NCBI GenBank assembly: GCA_018894105.1
Contig: CM032124.1
Span: 4,821,501 to 4,885,500 of the forward strand
Reading direction: 5' to 3'
Length of the DNA: 64,000 nucleotides
DNA from: Jacaranda mimosifolia
Lineage: Eukaryota; Streptophyta; Magnoliopsida; Lamiales; Bignoniaceae
A program made the translations under genes and the position numbers. The notes below the pieces were generated by a model. The model saw nothing but the letters and a program-made list of their open reading frames with translations, was not told the DNA's origin and made no database searches. Below, one piece after another: positions 11,010 to 23,182 of this stretch (its first letter is position 1; each line of letters opens with the position of its first letter).

Positions 11010-14000
11010 TTATGTGGAACCCCACTCATGATAACCTCTAAGTTGAGATGTCACTCATTCCGACTTAAATCACACATACAGCATAACCGATAGGCCCATA
11101 AAATTTTATCAAAACTCATAAATAACAACAAGCTTCAAACTTAAAACAACACTATCTGAGTACCATATTACATGTCAAGTGTTCCAACAGCATTCAACAG
11201 TATAAAATTATAGCCAAGTTTAGGTACAATCCTAAAGCTTCAACTCATAAAACACAATACATACATGCCATAAATTTCAAATTCAAACTTGACATATCAC
11301 AATGTCTCTAAGTCAAAACTTAACTCGTAGGTGAACCTATATGTACACATATTCACCAACATTGCCCCAAAACATTTCCATCAACTAAATCATAAGCTCT
11401 TATTTCACTTTCACACTTGTCTAGGAAAGAAATAAAGAATAACAAAAGGGTAAGTTCTAAAGACTTAGTGAGGGATAATTCAATGATAGTCAGAAAGGAT
11501 CTGTTGATGAAGAAATAATTCAACAGACTATTGACTAATAAGACATTTCAGTCAGAACATGAAAATGCCAGAACGTAAACAAATATCAGATGCAACAAAT
11601 AGAAACCTCTCCATCTTTATTGCTTTTGAATAGAGTACAAACAGCTGGGGTACAATCAGAACAAAACAAACCCACGCATCATATGCAATCCAAATAAACC
11701 AAAGCATAATATGCATATCAAATTCTCCTTATTCCTTCATTATTCTAGGCAAACAACATGCCCCATGGAAAACAGTAAGGACTAACAATAGCATCCCCTA
11801 TGCACACAGCAGGGACTAACAGAATTTTATCTCCATATGACCATACTAGTGGTATACAAATGTCGGCAAGGCAATACAAATGGTACACATAATGATTTAA
11901 ATATGCCGACAAGGCAAATCAAATGATGTTCAGAACAAAATTTAGTTTGCCAAGAAGGCCAAACAAACCATAAGCAGAATAAATTCAAACTGGATGATAT
12001 AGACAAGGCAATGAAAATTCTTAACACCAGAATGGATACAATCAATTTTCAACAAAGCAAGATCAAGAAATTTCAAAACGATCCAGGAACTCAACAGTCA
12101 AGGTGGTCGAACAATCAAAGATAATCACATCCCAAAAACAAAATAAATGGAACCCTCACAAGGGTATGCAACACAAATATTAGGTTGATAGACCCTCACA
12201 GGGGTATCCAGACAATAATTGATAAGTGTACACAAAACAATTACCAAATTGGTAAACCCTTACAGGGTATCAAATCAAATACCATATAGATGTATACAAG
12301 ACAGGTACTAGATTGATAGACCCTCACCTTAAAAACCACCGAAATGTTATCACAGTCTATGGATCTGCAGGAACTAGCTCCTCATCACCTAACCAAAGAA
12401 TGGATTTATTGTCAAAATCCTCATTTTATCTCTATAATCACAACTATACGGATAGCAATCTAAAATCGACTGTTACGAAAATTTAGGGTTCGCTTTCAAT
12501 ATCATCGAGAGATGTCATTTAATTACGCCGTTAATGCCATAATATTTATGAGAGCCATATGCACTTTGATAAAATCAAATTCTTATTTCTAATTATCCTT
12601 GCAACGTACACAAGATCAATTATAATAGCCCAATTATCATTAATAATCTAAAATTTGTCACTTAGGGCTTAATTACATAAAGTTAGGGTTTTCATCACTA
12701 ATTAATTTAATTAACCAAAGTTATCATATAATAATACAAACCCAAGTCCAAATTCTTTTATATTTCCATGCATGTGATTCATTTCTTGATCTGATCGCAT
12801 ATTTTTTTTTATCTCATTACATATCATAATACAAAGTCAGACCTAATTACACCAATTAAATAAGCAATAATTATGTTCTAATTACCAATCTGGGCCCACT
12901 AATATTGTATTTAACTTATATGTCCATATGTTTTGGCTTAACATCATAAATCTTATCCTGATAGTCTATAATTACAATTTGGTCCAATTAGCTCAACTTG
13001 CATCAATAAACCGCTTACTTAATGATAATTATCTCCTAATAACAATTCAGGTCCACACATCGCATACAGACAAATTTCATTTTCAATCAAACACCTTAAA
13101 ATTACATATTTCGGTCTAATAGCGAATGTTTCACATGGAGTTTAACTTAATAACTTAACCAATTTAAATCCAGAAATTATTTTAATTGATCAATTGGAAT
13201 TTTACCCAATTGACCAAATTTGAGGTCAAATTGTCGCACAATAGAATCATGCATGCACTTAGATCGGTGTCCCAATTAAATTGACCCTTAGTCGCTTGAT
13301 CGCCACCCGCCGCCGTTGGAGTTGAGCATCGCCACCACCACTAGACGTATTTTGCTGAGTTATATCAAACCCGCAAATTAATTTCAATACCCACCATCAT
13401 CTTGTTGTCCAACTTAGAGAAAATCTGCACAACTCCGCTGCGCCGCCGCGCCACCGTGCACTTCCACCCCAATTCTGCTTACTCCAGTAGTGTGTTCACT
13501 AAATTGAGAGTACTCGCAGGTTCTTCCAGCTAAGCCCATCATAACCTACTTAGTGGTTATGAGATTTTGCTGTCAGACAGTAGAATCTGCCACCACTACC
13601 GTGAAGCTCTATTTGGATATCATTTTTCCTGCTACTCGCTGGTTGTTTCTCGACAAGTTTAGTACCATCGTGTTCGTTGTGAGGAAAGGAAGAGATTGGT
13701 TGGAGTGGTTCAAGGTTTCCAGTCACGGTGAGGTGAAATCCGATGAAAGGGTAGCTGGGTATACATGTGCAAATTTAACTAAGTGAAGGGGTTTCCTTTT
13801 ATATTTTCTACTTTTCTTAAATTTCATATCAACCCCCAGAACCTTTCCCCAATTCTCAATCTAATCCTTCAACTTTTTGAGTGCCTTACATTTTACCCTT
13901 GATTTATCAATTGGCCCCTCAAACTTTATTTTAGTTTGCAATTGAGCCCCAGGACAAATTAGTGCCTTAAATTGACCCTTTTGACCAAAAATATTTTCAA

Positions 14001-14210
14001 TTTAACCCCCAAAACATCCAAATTTCCTTCAAATAAGTCCTTCTTATTTATATTTTGAACCCCAAAATTTGTCAAATTAATATTTTAATTTTAAAATCTT
14101 ATTTTCTAAAATGCTAAATTTAAAGCTGCATTTTAATTTTGATCCCATTGGACAAGGAGGCTTTCACTTTCGTTATCTAAATACTTGGGGTCGATATCTA
14201 TAAGACAAAA
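11010..14210. repeat. Decayed long-LTR-like repeat
   Basis: A moderately balanced-composition segment within AT-rich DNA. It has repeated words GATAGACCCTCACAGGGGTA (four diverged copies at about 12.15 to 12.33 kb), repeated GCCGACAAGGCAA-like words at 11.86 to 11.95 kb, and pyrimidine-rich strings such as TTGACCCTTTTGACCAAAA near 13.98 kb. This texture resembles the long LTRs of some plant Ty3/gypsy elements. I could not define TG..CA ends or a target duplication and saw no gag or pol. A 77-codon frame at 13553..13786 in this segment has no recognised motif. Confidence 0.35.
12150..12332. repeat. Diverged tandem words CCCTCACAGGGGTA
   Basis: Four diverged copies of a roughly 55 to 65 bp unit centred on ACCCTCACAGGGGTAT occur at about 12151, 12190, 12256 and 12320. 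Each is partly palindromic (CCCT..AGGG). They lie inside the LTR-like repeat described for 11.0 to 14.2 kb. Confidence 0.6.
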
Positions 14211-15690
14211 ATATATTTTTTTTTAAGCACATTTTAGACACCACCCAAACATCCATTAGTTTTTTTGGCAAAATTGTTAAATAAAAAAAGATTAATCACC
14301 GTACAATCAGAAGTTTGATTTATTTATGAAATCCCACAAAATATGAAATGTCCAATCAATCCTCACTTCAAAATTTTTTAAAAATAATAATAAAAAAATT
14401 TAAAAATAAGTTCCACAAAACCCTAAAAATATTTAATATAAAAATACTATATATTGATATATAAATGTATATATATGTATATATAAAATAAATATTATTA
14501 TATAAATATAAATACATATATATACATACAACCCACCTATTCCTCCAACCCCACAAGGCTAGGCGGTGACTACTGGCTATGGCCGACCACAGGCCACGAC
14601 CAGAGGTGGCTAGCCGCCAAATCTAGCTGCTGCTGCGGCCTGTCATGGCATGGCCTGGGAAGGGGGCGGAGGAGAAGGGAGAAGAAAAAAAAATATATAC
14701 ATGTATATATATATATTTAAAATTTTACTTATTTATTTGTTATTAATTAGTTAATTATAATCAATATGGCTTAAATTAATTTTTTTTACTTATGTTATTT
14801 ATTTAAAATTATGAAATTATTTTGCCCAAAATGAATAAAAATATTTATTTATTTGAAATTATTAAAATTATATTGTTAGGATGAAATTTTTTATATTTTT
14901 ATTTTTATTTTCAAATTATTTCCTTGGATTAATAAATGAACTTTATTTTTTTTATTTATACACGCGCACATGAAGAGTATGCTAGAGTTTAAACTTCCGG
15001 CCTCCCACATTATGTGAATTACTTTAGATATGTTTGATTTTAAATTTGTATATTTTAATTCAATATGAATTTTAAATATTATTTAATATTTAAGAAAATT
15101 TATTAATAATAAAATATATTTAAATTTATTATGAATAATTTAGATAATGTTAAAATTACTACTATGAAAAATATTACAAATAGATTAAGGGTGTTTTTGT
15201 CTACAACATAATCGTTACAATTTTGTAGGACATTTTTGGATTTTTCACAAAAAGTTTTGGATGATGCCAACAAATTTGTTAAAGGAGGCTAATGATTTTT
15301 TTAAAGATATTAGACAAAACAAAATATTAAGAGGTCATTGTAATTTCCCTAAATTTATTGTATGTAACTCAAACCTTTGTGAGGTTTTATGCAATTAATC
15401 AAATAAAAGGGACCAAATTGCAATTTTACACGCAACTCACCATCAAAAAATCAATTAAAAGTTTGACGGTGTCCTAAAAATGCTAAAAAAAAATAAGAAT
15501 TTTGGTCCTATAAATATTAGTTTGGGACCGAAAGTGTAAACTCCCTTGTTCAATAGGATCAATAGTACAATTTGCCCTGGATGCTTTCTAAAGAAATTGT
15601 TTAGCACAAAATGCCAAACATTTGGTAGGTTGAGAAGGAAAATTCGGATGCAGTCGAGCAAATTTTGATAGGTTTTTTTGGTAATGATCT
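14211..15690. other. AT-rich intergenic DNA around a GC island, no gene seen
   Basis: TA-rich tracts at 14450 to 14530 and 14690 to 14720 flank a GC-rich island. A word resembling the end of a DNA transposon (GGGACCAAATTGCAATTTTA) lies at about 15409. No complete element or coding region could be defined. Confidence 0.45.
14556..14685. repeat. GC-rich island in AT-rich arms
   Basis: About 130 bp rich in GGCCAC, TGGCTAGCCG and CATGGCATGGCCTGG, flanked on both sides by TATATACATATATA-like tracts. It matches the style of the cores at 1.4, 18.95 and 43.77 kb and may be the remnant core of another long-TIR element. Confidence 0.5.
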
Positions 15691-15699
15691 GCAGGTGAA

Positions 15700-17720
15700 A
15701 ATTAACGTGTTAAAAAATCTTTTTCCAAATTTTTTGTTTGGCTGGAAGTTAATATGTTTAATTAAATATCATAGGTAATGTGAAATTATTAATAAAGGCA
15801 TGCAAGGCCGCTTAACTATTAATCAAAAAACAAAAAAACTGTTAATAGCAACTTGGAATTTCTTAATTGTAAGGAGCAGCCTGACAAGGTAATCACGATA
15901 TTACATACGTATTATGTCGTCTTCTGTCTATAGAATTGAGACGTCATTATACATATACTTGCAGGAAATTTCGTGTATATTATAAACTTTTCGTATTCGG
16001 CCATAGTTAGTTGACCTCTAATGGTCATTAGTACCAGCACATTAATACGAATTAACAAGTCGCAAGTTGCTAATATACATATTGTTCACTTAAGTTCGAA
16101 TTGCATCAGATATGATATAGGTGATATAATATTGAACCGGCCACCCTTAGTTACGTACTAGGCATAATATATATTCATTAATTTATATTTGTCTCTCTTC
16201 ATTAGCTGATAAATGAACATAGTTTACCATCTTCTATTATAGTTGTATTATATTGTAATTGTTGTTTCATTTTCAATTTTAACTTCAATTTTATGTATCG
16301 ATAGAGATGCATATTGTTCACTATGTTCTATTAGAGTTGGTGTTCTATCTACCATTTAAATTCATAAATCGATATATACAAGTACCAATAAATATAAAAT
16401 TTTGGATTTTTTATTGCAATACATGCCCAGGAGTAGATCATGCATCAACTATGCTCACGAGGTTTTTAACTATACTTCAAATTTGGTCTAATGAAATTAA
16501 TCTTAAAGATCAACCGTAAATGCAAAATAACAACTTAAATATTAGATTTGCACCAGATAAAAGGAGTCAAGAGCTTCAGAATAACTTAGAAGTTTTCTTC
16601 CATTCTCATCCTTCCAATTTCATTTATTGATGATGGGAAAGTCCTTATCAAATTTCTATTAGGAAGGACAACACCTCAATGTGATTGGATCATCATGTTT
16701 AGCCACAAATCTAGTCACCATCAATAGTGAAATAATAAATATGAAATCCTAATAAAACAACTCTTTGCCTTATATAATAACTTAATTAATTAATAAGCAA
16801 TTAATTTCACCCCAATATATCTGAATTTTTTAAATTATCACATTTAGTATATCAATGACACAAAACGCCAAACATTTGGTAGGTAATAGAATTTGGAGGA
16901 TATTGCACCAAAGTCTCGTGAACTTTCAGTTATTGCCAACCATCCCCTAAACATTCGAAGCCATAGCAATGAGATCAATCCCCCAAGTTTTGATCGGATC
17001 ACGTTCAGGTCCACATAGATTTGATCAAATGAACTCTCTTTATGCGCATTTTCAGCACAAAATGCCAAACATTTGGTAGGTTGAGAGGGAGCTTTTTTAA
17101 AGGTGCTTAATGTTCAAAGACAACACCAAACACAAAAAGAAAGCATTTGCTATTCCCTAGTCAGTGTGAAAGGCATACCAAATTGCATTTTTTAATTAAT
17201 TGTTTTCTGTTTATTAAATAGACACTACGTATATATCAATATATATATATATATATTTATAATATACTTTTCATATTTGGCTGGCTGTATAATAGTTAAT
17301 CAGAGTTGACTTCTAATGGTCATGAGAATAAGCCCATTAATATGAATCATTAACAAGTTGCAAGTTGCTAATTAACTATAATATATTGTGCCTGAAACCT
17401 GCTTCTTATGATCCGTAAGTTTATATATATCTAATTATTTGGCTCTCGTCCTGAAAATAATTAGCATCTCCAGCCTGTTAATATGTATTAACAAATCCCA
17501 AGTTGCCCCATTATTATTATTTTTTTCCTTCTCGCATCATGCATGTGCCCACAAGTCACATGGACTATGTTCATACCTCACGAAAAAAGTTTCGAGACTT
17601 TGCAAGTATATCTCAAATTTTGCTATAATGAAATTAGTTTAAAGACCATCATTGCACAATAGTATTACATAGTTGGGCTGAAGAGCGAGAATAACAACAA
17701 TGACAGTTATAAATACTAGG
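15700..17720 (+). repeat. Orphan class A NLR 5'-flank block (copy 1)
   Basis: Paralogous to 50.34 to 52.30 kb over about 2 kb and partly to 5.21 to 5.62 kb upstream of the NLR at 5989. Shared words include GCACAAAATGCCAAACATTT, AGTCAGTGTGAAAGGCATAC, TTAATATGAATCATTAACAA and GTGCCCACAAGTCACATGGA. The block has an internal older duplication: GTTGACCTCTAATGG near 16011 and GTTGACTTCTAATGG near 17302 head two similar halves. No NLR coding sequence follows it; the transposon pile begins just after 17.72 kb. I read it as a promoter-side relic of a lost or displaced class A gene. Confidence 0.7.
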
Positions 17721-18014
17721 AGTCAGTATACATTCGATGTGCATTTAATAAAAATAAAAATTAATATTATTCAAATGTTTTGTTAATAAAGGGGAAAAAA
17801 AAAAGCAATCAATTACATCAATACCACATTTATTCATGCATCTTTAAAAAAATAACATAAATAAAAATAAAAAATATTTTAAATGGGATAAATTATACTT
17901 GTAGGAAGTAGAGATGAATAAAGAAGCGAAAGAATGGATGAAATTTCAAATACAAATGTTATAATTTATGAATTCAAAATGCATGATTTTTATCAAAGTT
18001 GAACACAAATATCT

Positions 18015-18023
18015 TTTATATCA
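18015..18023 (+). repeat. 9-bp target-site duplication (left)
   Basis: TTTATATCA immediately before the Mutator-like element, identical to 20259..20267. Confidence 0.9.
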
Positions 18024-18708
18024 GGCAAAATTACAAAATTTGTCCTATAACTTTACTTCATTTGGTTTTTTGCCCTATAAATTGCATAATATCAATTCTA
18101 GTCCAATAAGTATTAAAAAATTGTCACTTTTCGTCCTTTTTTCGCCGGAGCCGGCGAAACTCGCCGAAAAATGTGACGCGGCACACCAAGCATGTGGACA
18201 TTACTTGTTTCTGCCACATTGGCAGCTGACATGGCAGGCAAATTACAAAATTCGTCCTGTAACTTTACCTTATTTGGTTTTTCGTCCTATAAATTGCATA
18301 ATATCAATTCTAGTCCTATAAGTATTAAAAAATTATCGTTTTTCGTCCTTTTTTCTCCGGAGCTGGCTAAACTCACCGGAAAATGTGACGTGGCACACCG
18401 GGCGTGTGGACATTTCTTGTTTCTGCCTCATTGGACTGCCTAGTAGGCATTTTTTTTTGTCTTTTTCTTGCTTAGTTGGCAGCATACATGTCTTTTCTTT
18501 TTCTTTTTTTTCTAAATTTCAAATACATTATATAATTTCTATATACACACACATATACATACACATCTATTTATATATATATATTACATATCATCATTTT
18601 CCCTCCAAAACACAATTTTCTTTTCCTTTAATATCCTTCATTATCCCCAAAACATTCCCATTTTTTAATATATACATACATATATTATATATATACATCA
18701 TATATATA

Positions 18709-18709
<1 letters not shown>

Positions 18710-18759
<50 letters not shown>
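18710..18759. repeat. (TTA)n microsatellite in left arm
   Basis: About 16 ATT units in the left arm of the Mutator-like element. The equivalent place in the right arm keeps only a few units, so the tract expanded or contracted after insertion. Confidence 0.9.
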
Positions 18760-18760
<1 letters not shown>

Positions 18761-18949
18761 ACAATAAAAAAATCACTCAATTTCATTTCACCCCAAAAAT
18801 CTAACAAAAAAGCATTGATTTAACTGCTAAAGTAAAAAAAAAAAAAAAAAAATCTCCCCCGAAACATAAAAAAATATACCAAAATTCTCCAAAATCAATT
18901 TTTAACTATTTTCCAAAACAAAACCAAAAATTAATCACATTCCCCACCC

Positions 18950-19235
18950 TACCCCAACCCCCGCCTCGCCCCATAACGGGCCAGCCATGGATATATTCCC
19001 CCAACCACCTGGTGGGTGGCTGGCCGAGTGGACCATGGCCAGCCGGTCGCCATGGTGGCCAGCACCTCACCTGGCCAGATCTGGCCAGGCGAGGTCATGC
19101 GGCTAGCCACCATGGCCAACCCGTGGCCATGGTGGCTGCCTGCACAAGCCGGCAATGGCCGGCCCGTCATGGTGGGTGGGTGGGTGGGTGGGGGGGTGGC
19201 GAGGCGAGGGTTGGGCTGGGGTGGGGGTTAGGAAT
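18950..19235. repeat. GC-rich core of Mutator-like element
   Basis: Dense CATGG, GGCCAGC and TGGCCAGG words with several self-complementary stretches (CCATGGCCAGCCGG, CTGGCCAGATCTGGCCAG) and a TGGG microsatellite near 19172. Overlapping open frames on both strands here reflect base composition rather than a gene. It could be captured host sequence, but I do not recognise it. Confidence 0.7.
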
Positions 19236-20258
19236 TTTAATATATATTTAAATTTAATTAAATTATTTTAAATATATGTGAGTTAAAATAATATGGTTAA
19301 TGGCAAATTAGGGGAATGTATGGTTATATTTTTTGTGTAATTTTATTATGTGTCTTAGGAGAATAAATTATTGGAGAATATGAATATTGCGTTAGGGAAT
19401 GTGATTAATTTTTGGTTATGTTTTGGAAAATAGTTAAAAATTGATTCTGGAGAATTCTTGTATGTTTATTTATGTTTTGGGGTAGAATTTTTTTTATTGT
19501 AGCAGTCAAATCAATACTTTTTTGTTAGATTTTTGAGGTGAAAATGAAATTGAGTGGTTTTTTTTATTATTATTATAATAATAAAATATATATATATGAT
19601 GTATATATTAAACAATGGGAAAGTTTTGGGGATAATGAAGGATATTCAAGGAAAAAAAAATTGTGTTTTGGAGGGAAAATGATGATATGTAATATAAATA
19701 TATATATATATAAATAGATGTGTATATATATGTGTGTGTATATAGAAATTATATAATGTATTTGAAATTTAAAAAAGAAAAGAAAAGAAAAGACATGTAT
19801 GCTGCCAACTAAGCAAGAAAAAGACAAAAAATGTCTACTAGGCAGTCCAACGAGGCATAAACAAGAAATGTCCACACGCCCGGTGTGCCACATCACATTT
19901 TCCGGCAAGTTTCACTGGCTCCAGCAAAAAAAGGATGAAAAATGACAATTTTTTAATACTTATAGGACTAGAATTGATATTATGCAATTTATAGGATGAA
20001 AAACCAAATGAGGTAAAGTTACAGGACGAATTTTGTACTTTTGCCTGCCATGTCAGCTGCTAATGTAGCAGAAACAAGTAATGTCCACATGCCCGGTGTG
20101 CCACGTCACATTTTCCGGCGAGTTTCGTTGGCTCCAGCGAAAAAAGGATGAAAAATGACAATTTTTTATTACTTATAGGACTAGAATTGATATTATGCAA
20201 CTTATAGGACGAAAAACCAAATGAGGTAAAGTTACAGGACGAATTTTGTAATTTTGCC

Positions 20259-20267
20259 TTTATATCA
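20259..20267 (+). repeat. 9-bp target-site duplication (right)
   Basis: TTTATATCA immediately after the Mutator-like element. Confidence 0.9.
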
Positions 20268-20342
20268 TAATTACTACAAAAGAGAGTTTTTGAGGCTATT
20301 CTTTTTGCCTTTAAAAGTTTGAAAATTACCTCTAATACATAT

Positions 20343-21044
20343 TGATGAGGTTAAGTTTAGTGTGATGGGCTTTTGGAACTCGATCTGATGGGGACACTCG
20401 ACCAGAAAGGTGGATTTTGCAGACTTGGGATGGAACCTACAGCCACGGAACAAACTTGGGATGGAACCTGCAGCCACAGAACAAATGTCAGGTTAGTCGA
20501 GAGGGTTCTTGGCTAAAACCCTCCGATGCTTAAGTCAGTATATCAACTTGAGAGTGTTTTGGTAGAGTAATATTTCAAAAAGAGAGTGTGTAAACTTACC
20601 TTCGTTTCTGAATGTTGAGGTATTTATAGTGCTTTCCTAAGGATGAAAAAATAAGTTTCTCCTCGGTATGTCTCAGACACTGTTTCCACAAGTAGGGGTA
20701 TCTTAGGTCATTTCAACCTAGCATTAAGCTTTGCACATGGCAAATTCGCCAGAAATGGCATTGATACTGCCATTAATACGAATGTGATGTGCCGTCAAGT
20801 TATTAAATGCAAACTGACTATTGGTTAAGGCGCATTTAGTATAGATGCGATGGGTGGCAGATGCCACCATCAGCCATCATTAATGCTCCTATCTCACCCC
20901 TTCCGACCCAGAGTTTGGAAAAACTCAACCTCTTTGGTTGAATCAGGCATTGGGCTTTATGAGGTGGGCCTATTTTTTAGGCTTTTGTCCTTACAACTTG
21001 GATAGATTATAGGCCCACTGGACCTGTTGGAATTTCTCATATCA
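20343..21044. mobile_element. Solo LTR of a Tat-related retrotransposon
   Basis: Starts TGATGAGG, ends CTCATATCA, and is flanked by 5-bp duplications CATAT (20338..20342 and 21045..21049). Its length is 702 bp, the same as each LTR of the full element at 22466..33152, whose LTRs start TGATGAGG and end CCCATATCA. The two also share CCTCCGATG..AAGTCAGTA in the same relative place, but overall they are well diverged, so this is a sister subfamily. A 30-bp unit (ACTTGGGATGGAACCT...) is tandemly duplicated near 20420 and 20453. Solo LTRs arise by recombination between the LTRs of a complete element. Confidence 0.85.
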
Positions 21045-21189
21045 CATATAAAAGTATTTGGAGAAATAGTCCCCATAGTTGCAATCGCGAATTCTTTTAA
21101 GGCCATTTTATCGATTGTCTTTATATAAAACAATAAAGGTATTTTGTTATTGTTTAGGGGCTATTTTACTATCATTTATGGATTATTCA

Positions 21190-21994
21190 TAGGGGTTTAA
21201 ACGGATCGGATAAAATGTTTTCATAGTTGTATCTGTTTAACTTTTCGAATATTCAAATACAGATATAGATTTGAAGGATATTTAAAAAGATATCTGAATT
21301 CGTATCCATCAGATATCAGTCGAATTCGAATATATCCATATTTAATTATAATTATTCATATTTTATTAAACTTATCCGTATTTGAATTATTTTTTTATAT
21401 TCATATTCGATGATAATTATTTATATATCTATTTACAAATATTCAAATACGTGAATGTATGAACCTATAACGAATACATAGTTTAATTACTAGAAGAAAC
21501 TATATAATTTTATATTTAAAAAAATAATCAAACAAATAGCGTAATTTCTAATTAATAATTGATTTTATAATTGATTATTAGTACTTATTAATAATAATAA
21601 TGGCATTTAAGTATATTAATTATAAATTCAACCAACAATAATTATGTTGATGAACTTTATTCTTCAATTTTTTTCCCTATATTATAATAATTTTTCAAAT
21701 TTATTCTCTCTTCTTTTTTTTCAATTCTTCAATTATAATTTATATATATACATATATGGATTATGAGATTTTTATTAACAAAATATAAATAATATATTAT
21801 TTAATAAATACATATTCAAAGCAGATCTTAAACGGATCGGATATGCATTTACCATATTCTTATCCATTTATAATCGGATATCTACGAATCGAATATGGAT
21901 AACATCCATTTTAAACGGATGCGGATAAATTTTGTATAAATGAATACAAATGCGAACAGTAAATGAACTTTTTGAATATCCATTTATAATCTTA
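21190..21994. mobile_element. Degenerate hAT-like miniature element
   Basis: Left end TAGGGGTTTAAACGGATCGG; the right end in reverse complement reads TAAGATTATAAATGGATAT. Inside are many CGGAT, GAATATCC and ATTCGAATAT words. The right boundary is approximate and no convincing 8-bp target duplication was found. No coding capacity. Confidence 0.45.
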
Positions 21995-22460
21995 GCTATT
22001 TCAATATGTGCCATGGTACATAGGCCTCCAAATAATTTATAAGGGCAATTAATATTAAATTACCAACTTAGCCCTTTTACTTTGAAGGATGAGGCAGGAT
22101 GAAAGCCCACATCCTACCTCATTCCATGTTTACTTTCAAGGATGAAAGCCTTATAAAAACATGTCAGCCCACCACTATGTGAATTTTTTGAGTGATGAGC
22201 CATTCCTAATTTGAGGTGGGATGGTTTTAGCACACCTTTGGCGCTACAACTTCAAATAATTCTTGGTTGCAATGCCAATAAAAAAATTTAAAAATAATTA
22301 AAAATATTAAATATTAAAAATATATTTATATTAAAATAATTAAAATAAAAATTGATATATAATTTGTGTAAAGATGTTGTATTGGAATGGAGAAAAAATA
22401 ATTTATTCATGCTTAAGAGAAAAAATAATTTATTCATGCTTAATAGAAAAAAGAAGAAAT

Positions 22461-22465
22461 AGTTG
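22461..22465 (+). repeat. 5-bp target-site duplication (left)
   Basis: AGTTG immediately before the left LTR, identical to 33153..33157. Confidence 0.9.
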
Positions 22466-23167
22466 TGATGAGGGTTCGCTTCACTGGGTTAGGATCCCGG
22501 CTACAATGATGGTAGAACTTGACCCGGATGGATCGCGTTCCTATTTTGTAGGGAAAAAATCCTGCAGTCACAATAAACATTAGGCTAGCCAAGTGGCCCT
22601 CGGCTTTGGCCCTCCGATGATCAAGTCAGTAAGATTCGACCTCAATAATCGATAAGAGGGATAAGAGCTTTTTGGTGTATATGAGTACATACCTCTAAAG
22701 AGCAGGGTTGGGGGTATATATATCCTTCTCTTTCTAGGAAATATCTGGAAAGCCCTTAGGTATCTCCCAGGGCCACTAACCTTGGGCTTGGGGTATTTGG
22801 TCATTTCCCCTATTTGAGTATTTCCAGCCAGCTGCCCTTCCAGGTTTCAAGGATAAGATAGTACACTGTAGCGGCGCCTGCTGTATCAGACGGTGAGGGG
22901 AATGGCATGCGCCATTAATGCGGAGGCGTGGCGCCTGCCAGTGCAGTAAATGCGATGGCAGGGTACTGTACGGGTCTCGACCTCAGCTTCGCCCGAGACT
23001 AGGTCGACTGAGGTCAAAGATTTCTACAGACCAAGGGAGACTCACTAGGCCTGCACAGATCCGGTCGAATGAAGTTGATGAGATGTGAACTCGACGAGAC
23101 GTATGGGCCCTGAGTCTCAGTTTGGCATTGCTGGATTGGGCCCAAAGGTTTGGGCTATCCCATATCA
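22466..23167 (-). repeat. 3' LTR of the Tat element
   Basis: 702 bp, TGATGAGG to CATATCA in plus-strand reading. It is about 6 percent different from the other LTR by hand count, mostly by transitions. Confidence 0.93.
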
Positions 23168-23170
23168 TGA

Positions 23171-23182
23171 GTTCCCCTACTT
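23171..23182 (-). other. Polypurine tract of the Tat element
   Basis: AAGTAGGGGAAC on the minus strand, three bases inside the 3' LTR. This is the expected place for plus-strand DNA priming. Confidence 0.7.

Larger units (their letters stand above)
18024..20258. mobile_element. Non-autonomous Mutator-like element with very long TIRs
   Basis: The 2235-bp element is bounded by inverted ends GGCAAAATTACAAAATT and by perfect 9-bp duplications TTTATATCA, the hallmark of Mutator-superfamily insertion. Inverted arms of roughly 700 to 800 bp surround a GC-rich core. Each arm carries a tandem pair of a 200-bp unit: left near 18024 and 18237, right near 19900 and 20040. The left arm also carries a long TTA tract (18710..18759) that is short in the right arm (19564..19580). 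The open frames inside lack any transposase motif. It must depend on transposase from elsewhere. The arms stay highly similar, which suggests a fairly recent insertion or conversion between arms. Confidence 0.88.

Noticed and set aside
13553..13786. 77-codon open frame with fairly balanced composition
   Set aside because: No recognised domain, no splice partner, and it lies in a repeat-like segment; not enough to call a gene.
17968..18804. Chain of overlapping plus-strand frames
   Set aside because: These lie in the left arm of the Mutator-like element; the similarity between them reflects the tandem arm unit and ends in a poly-Tyr stretch from the TTA microsatellite.
18949..19251. Overlapping open frames on both strands in the GC-rich core
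   Set aside because: They follow from low stop-codon density in GC-rich, repetitive sequence; the products are Trp/Gly/His-rich with no domain, and they lie inside a non-autonomous transposon.
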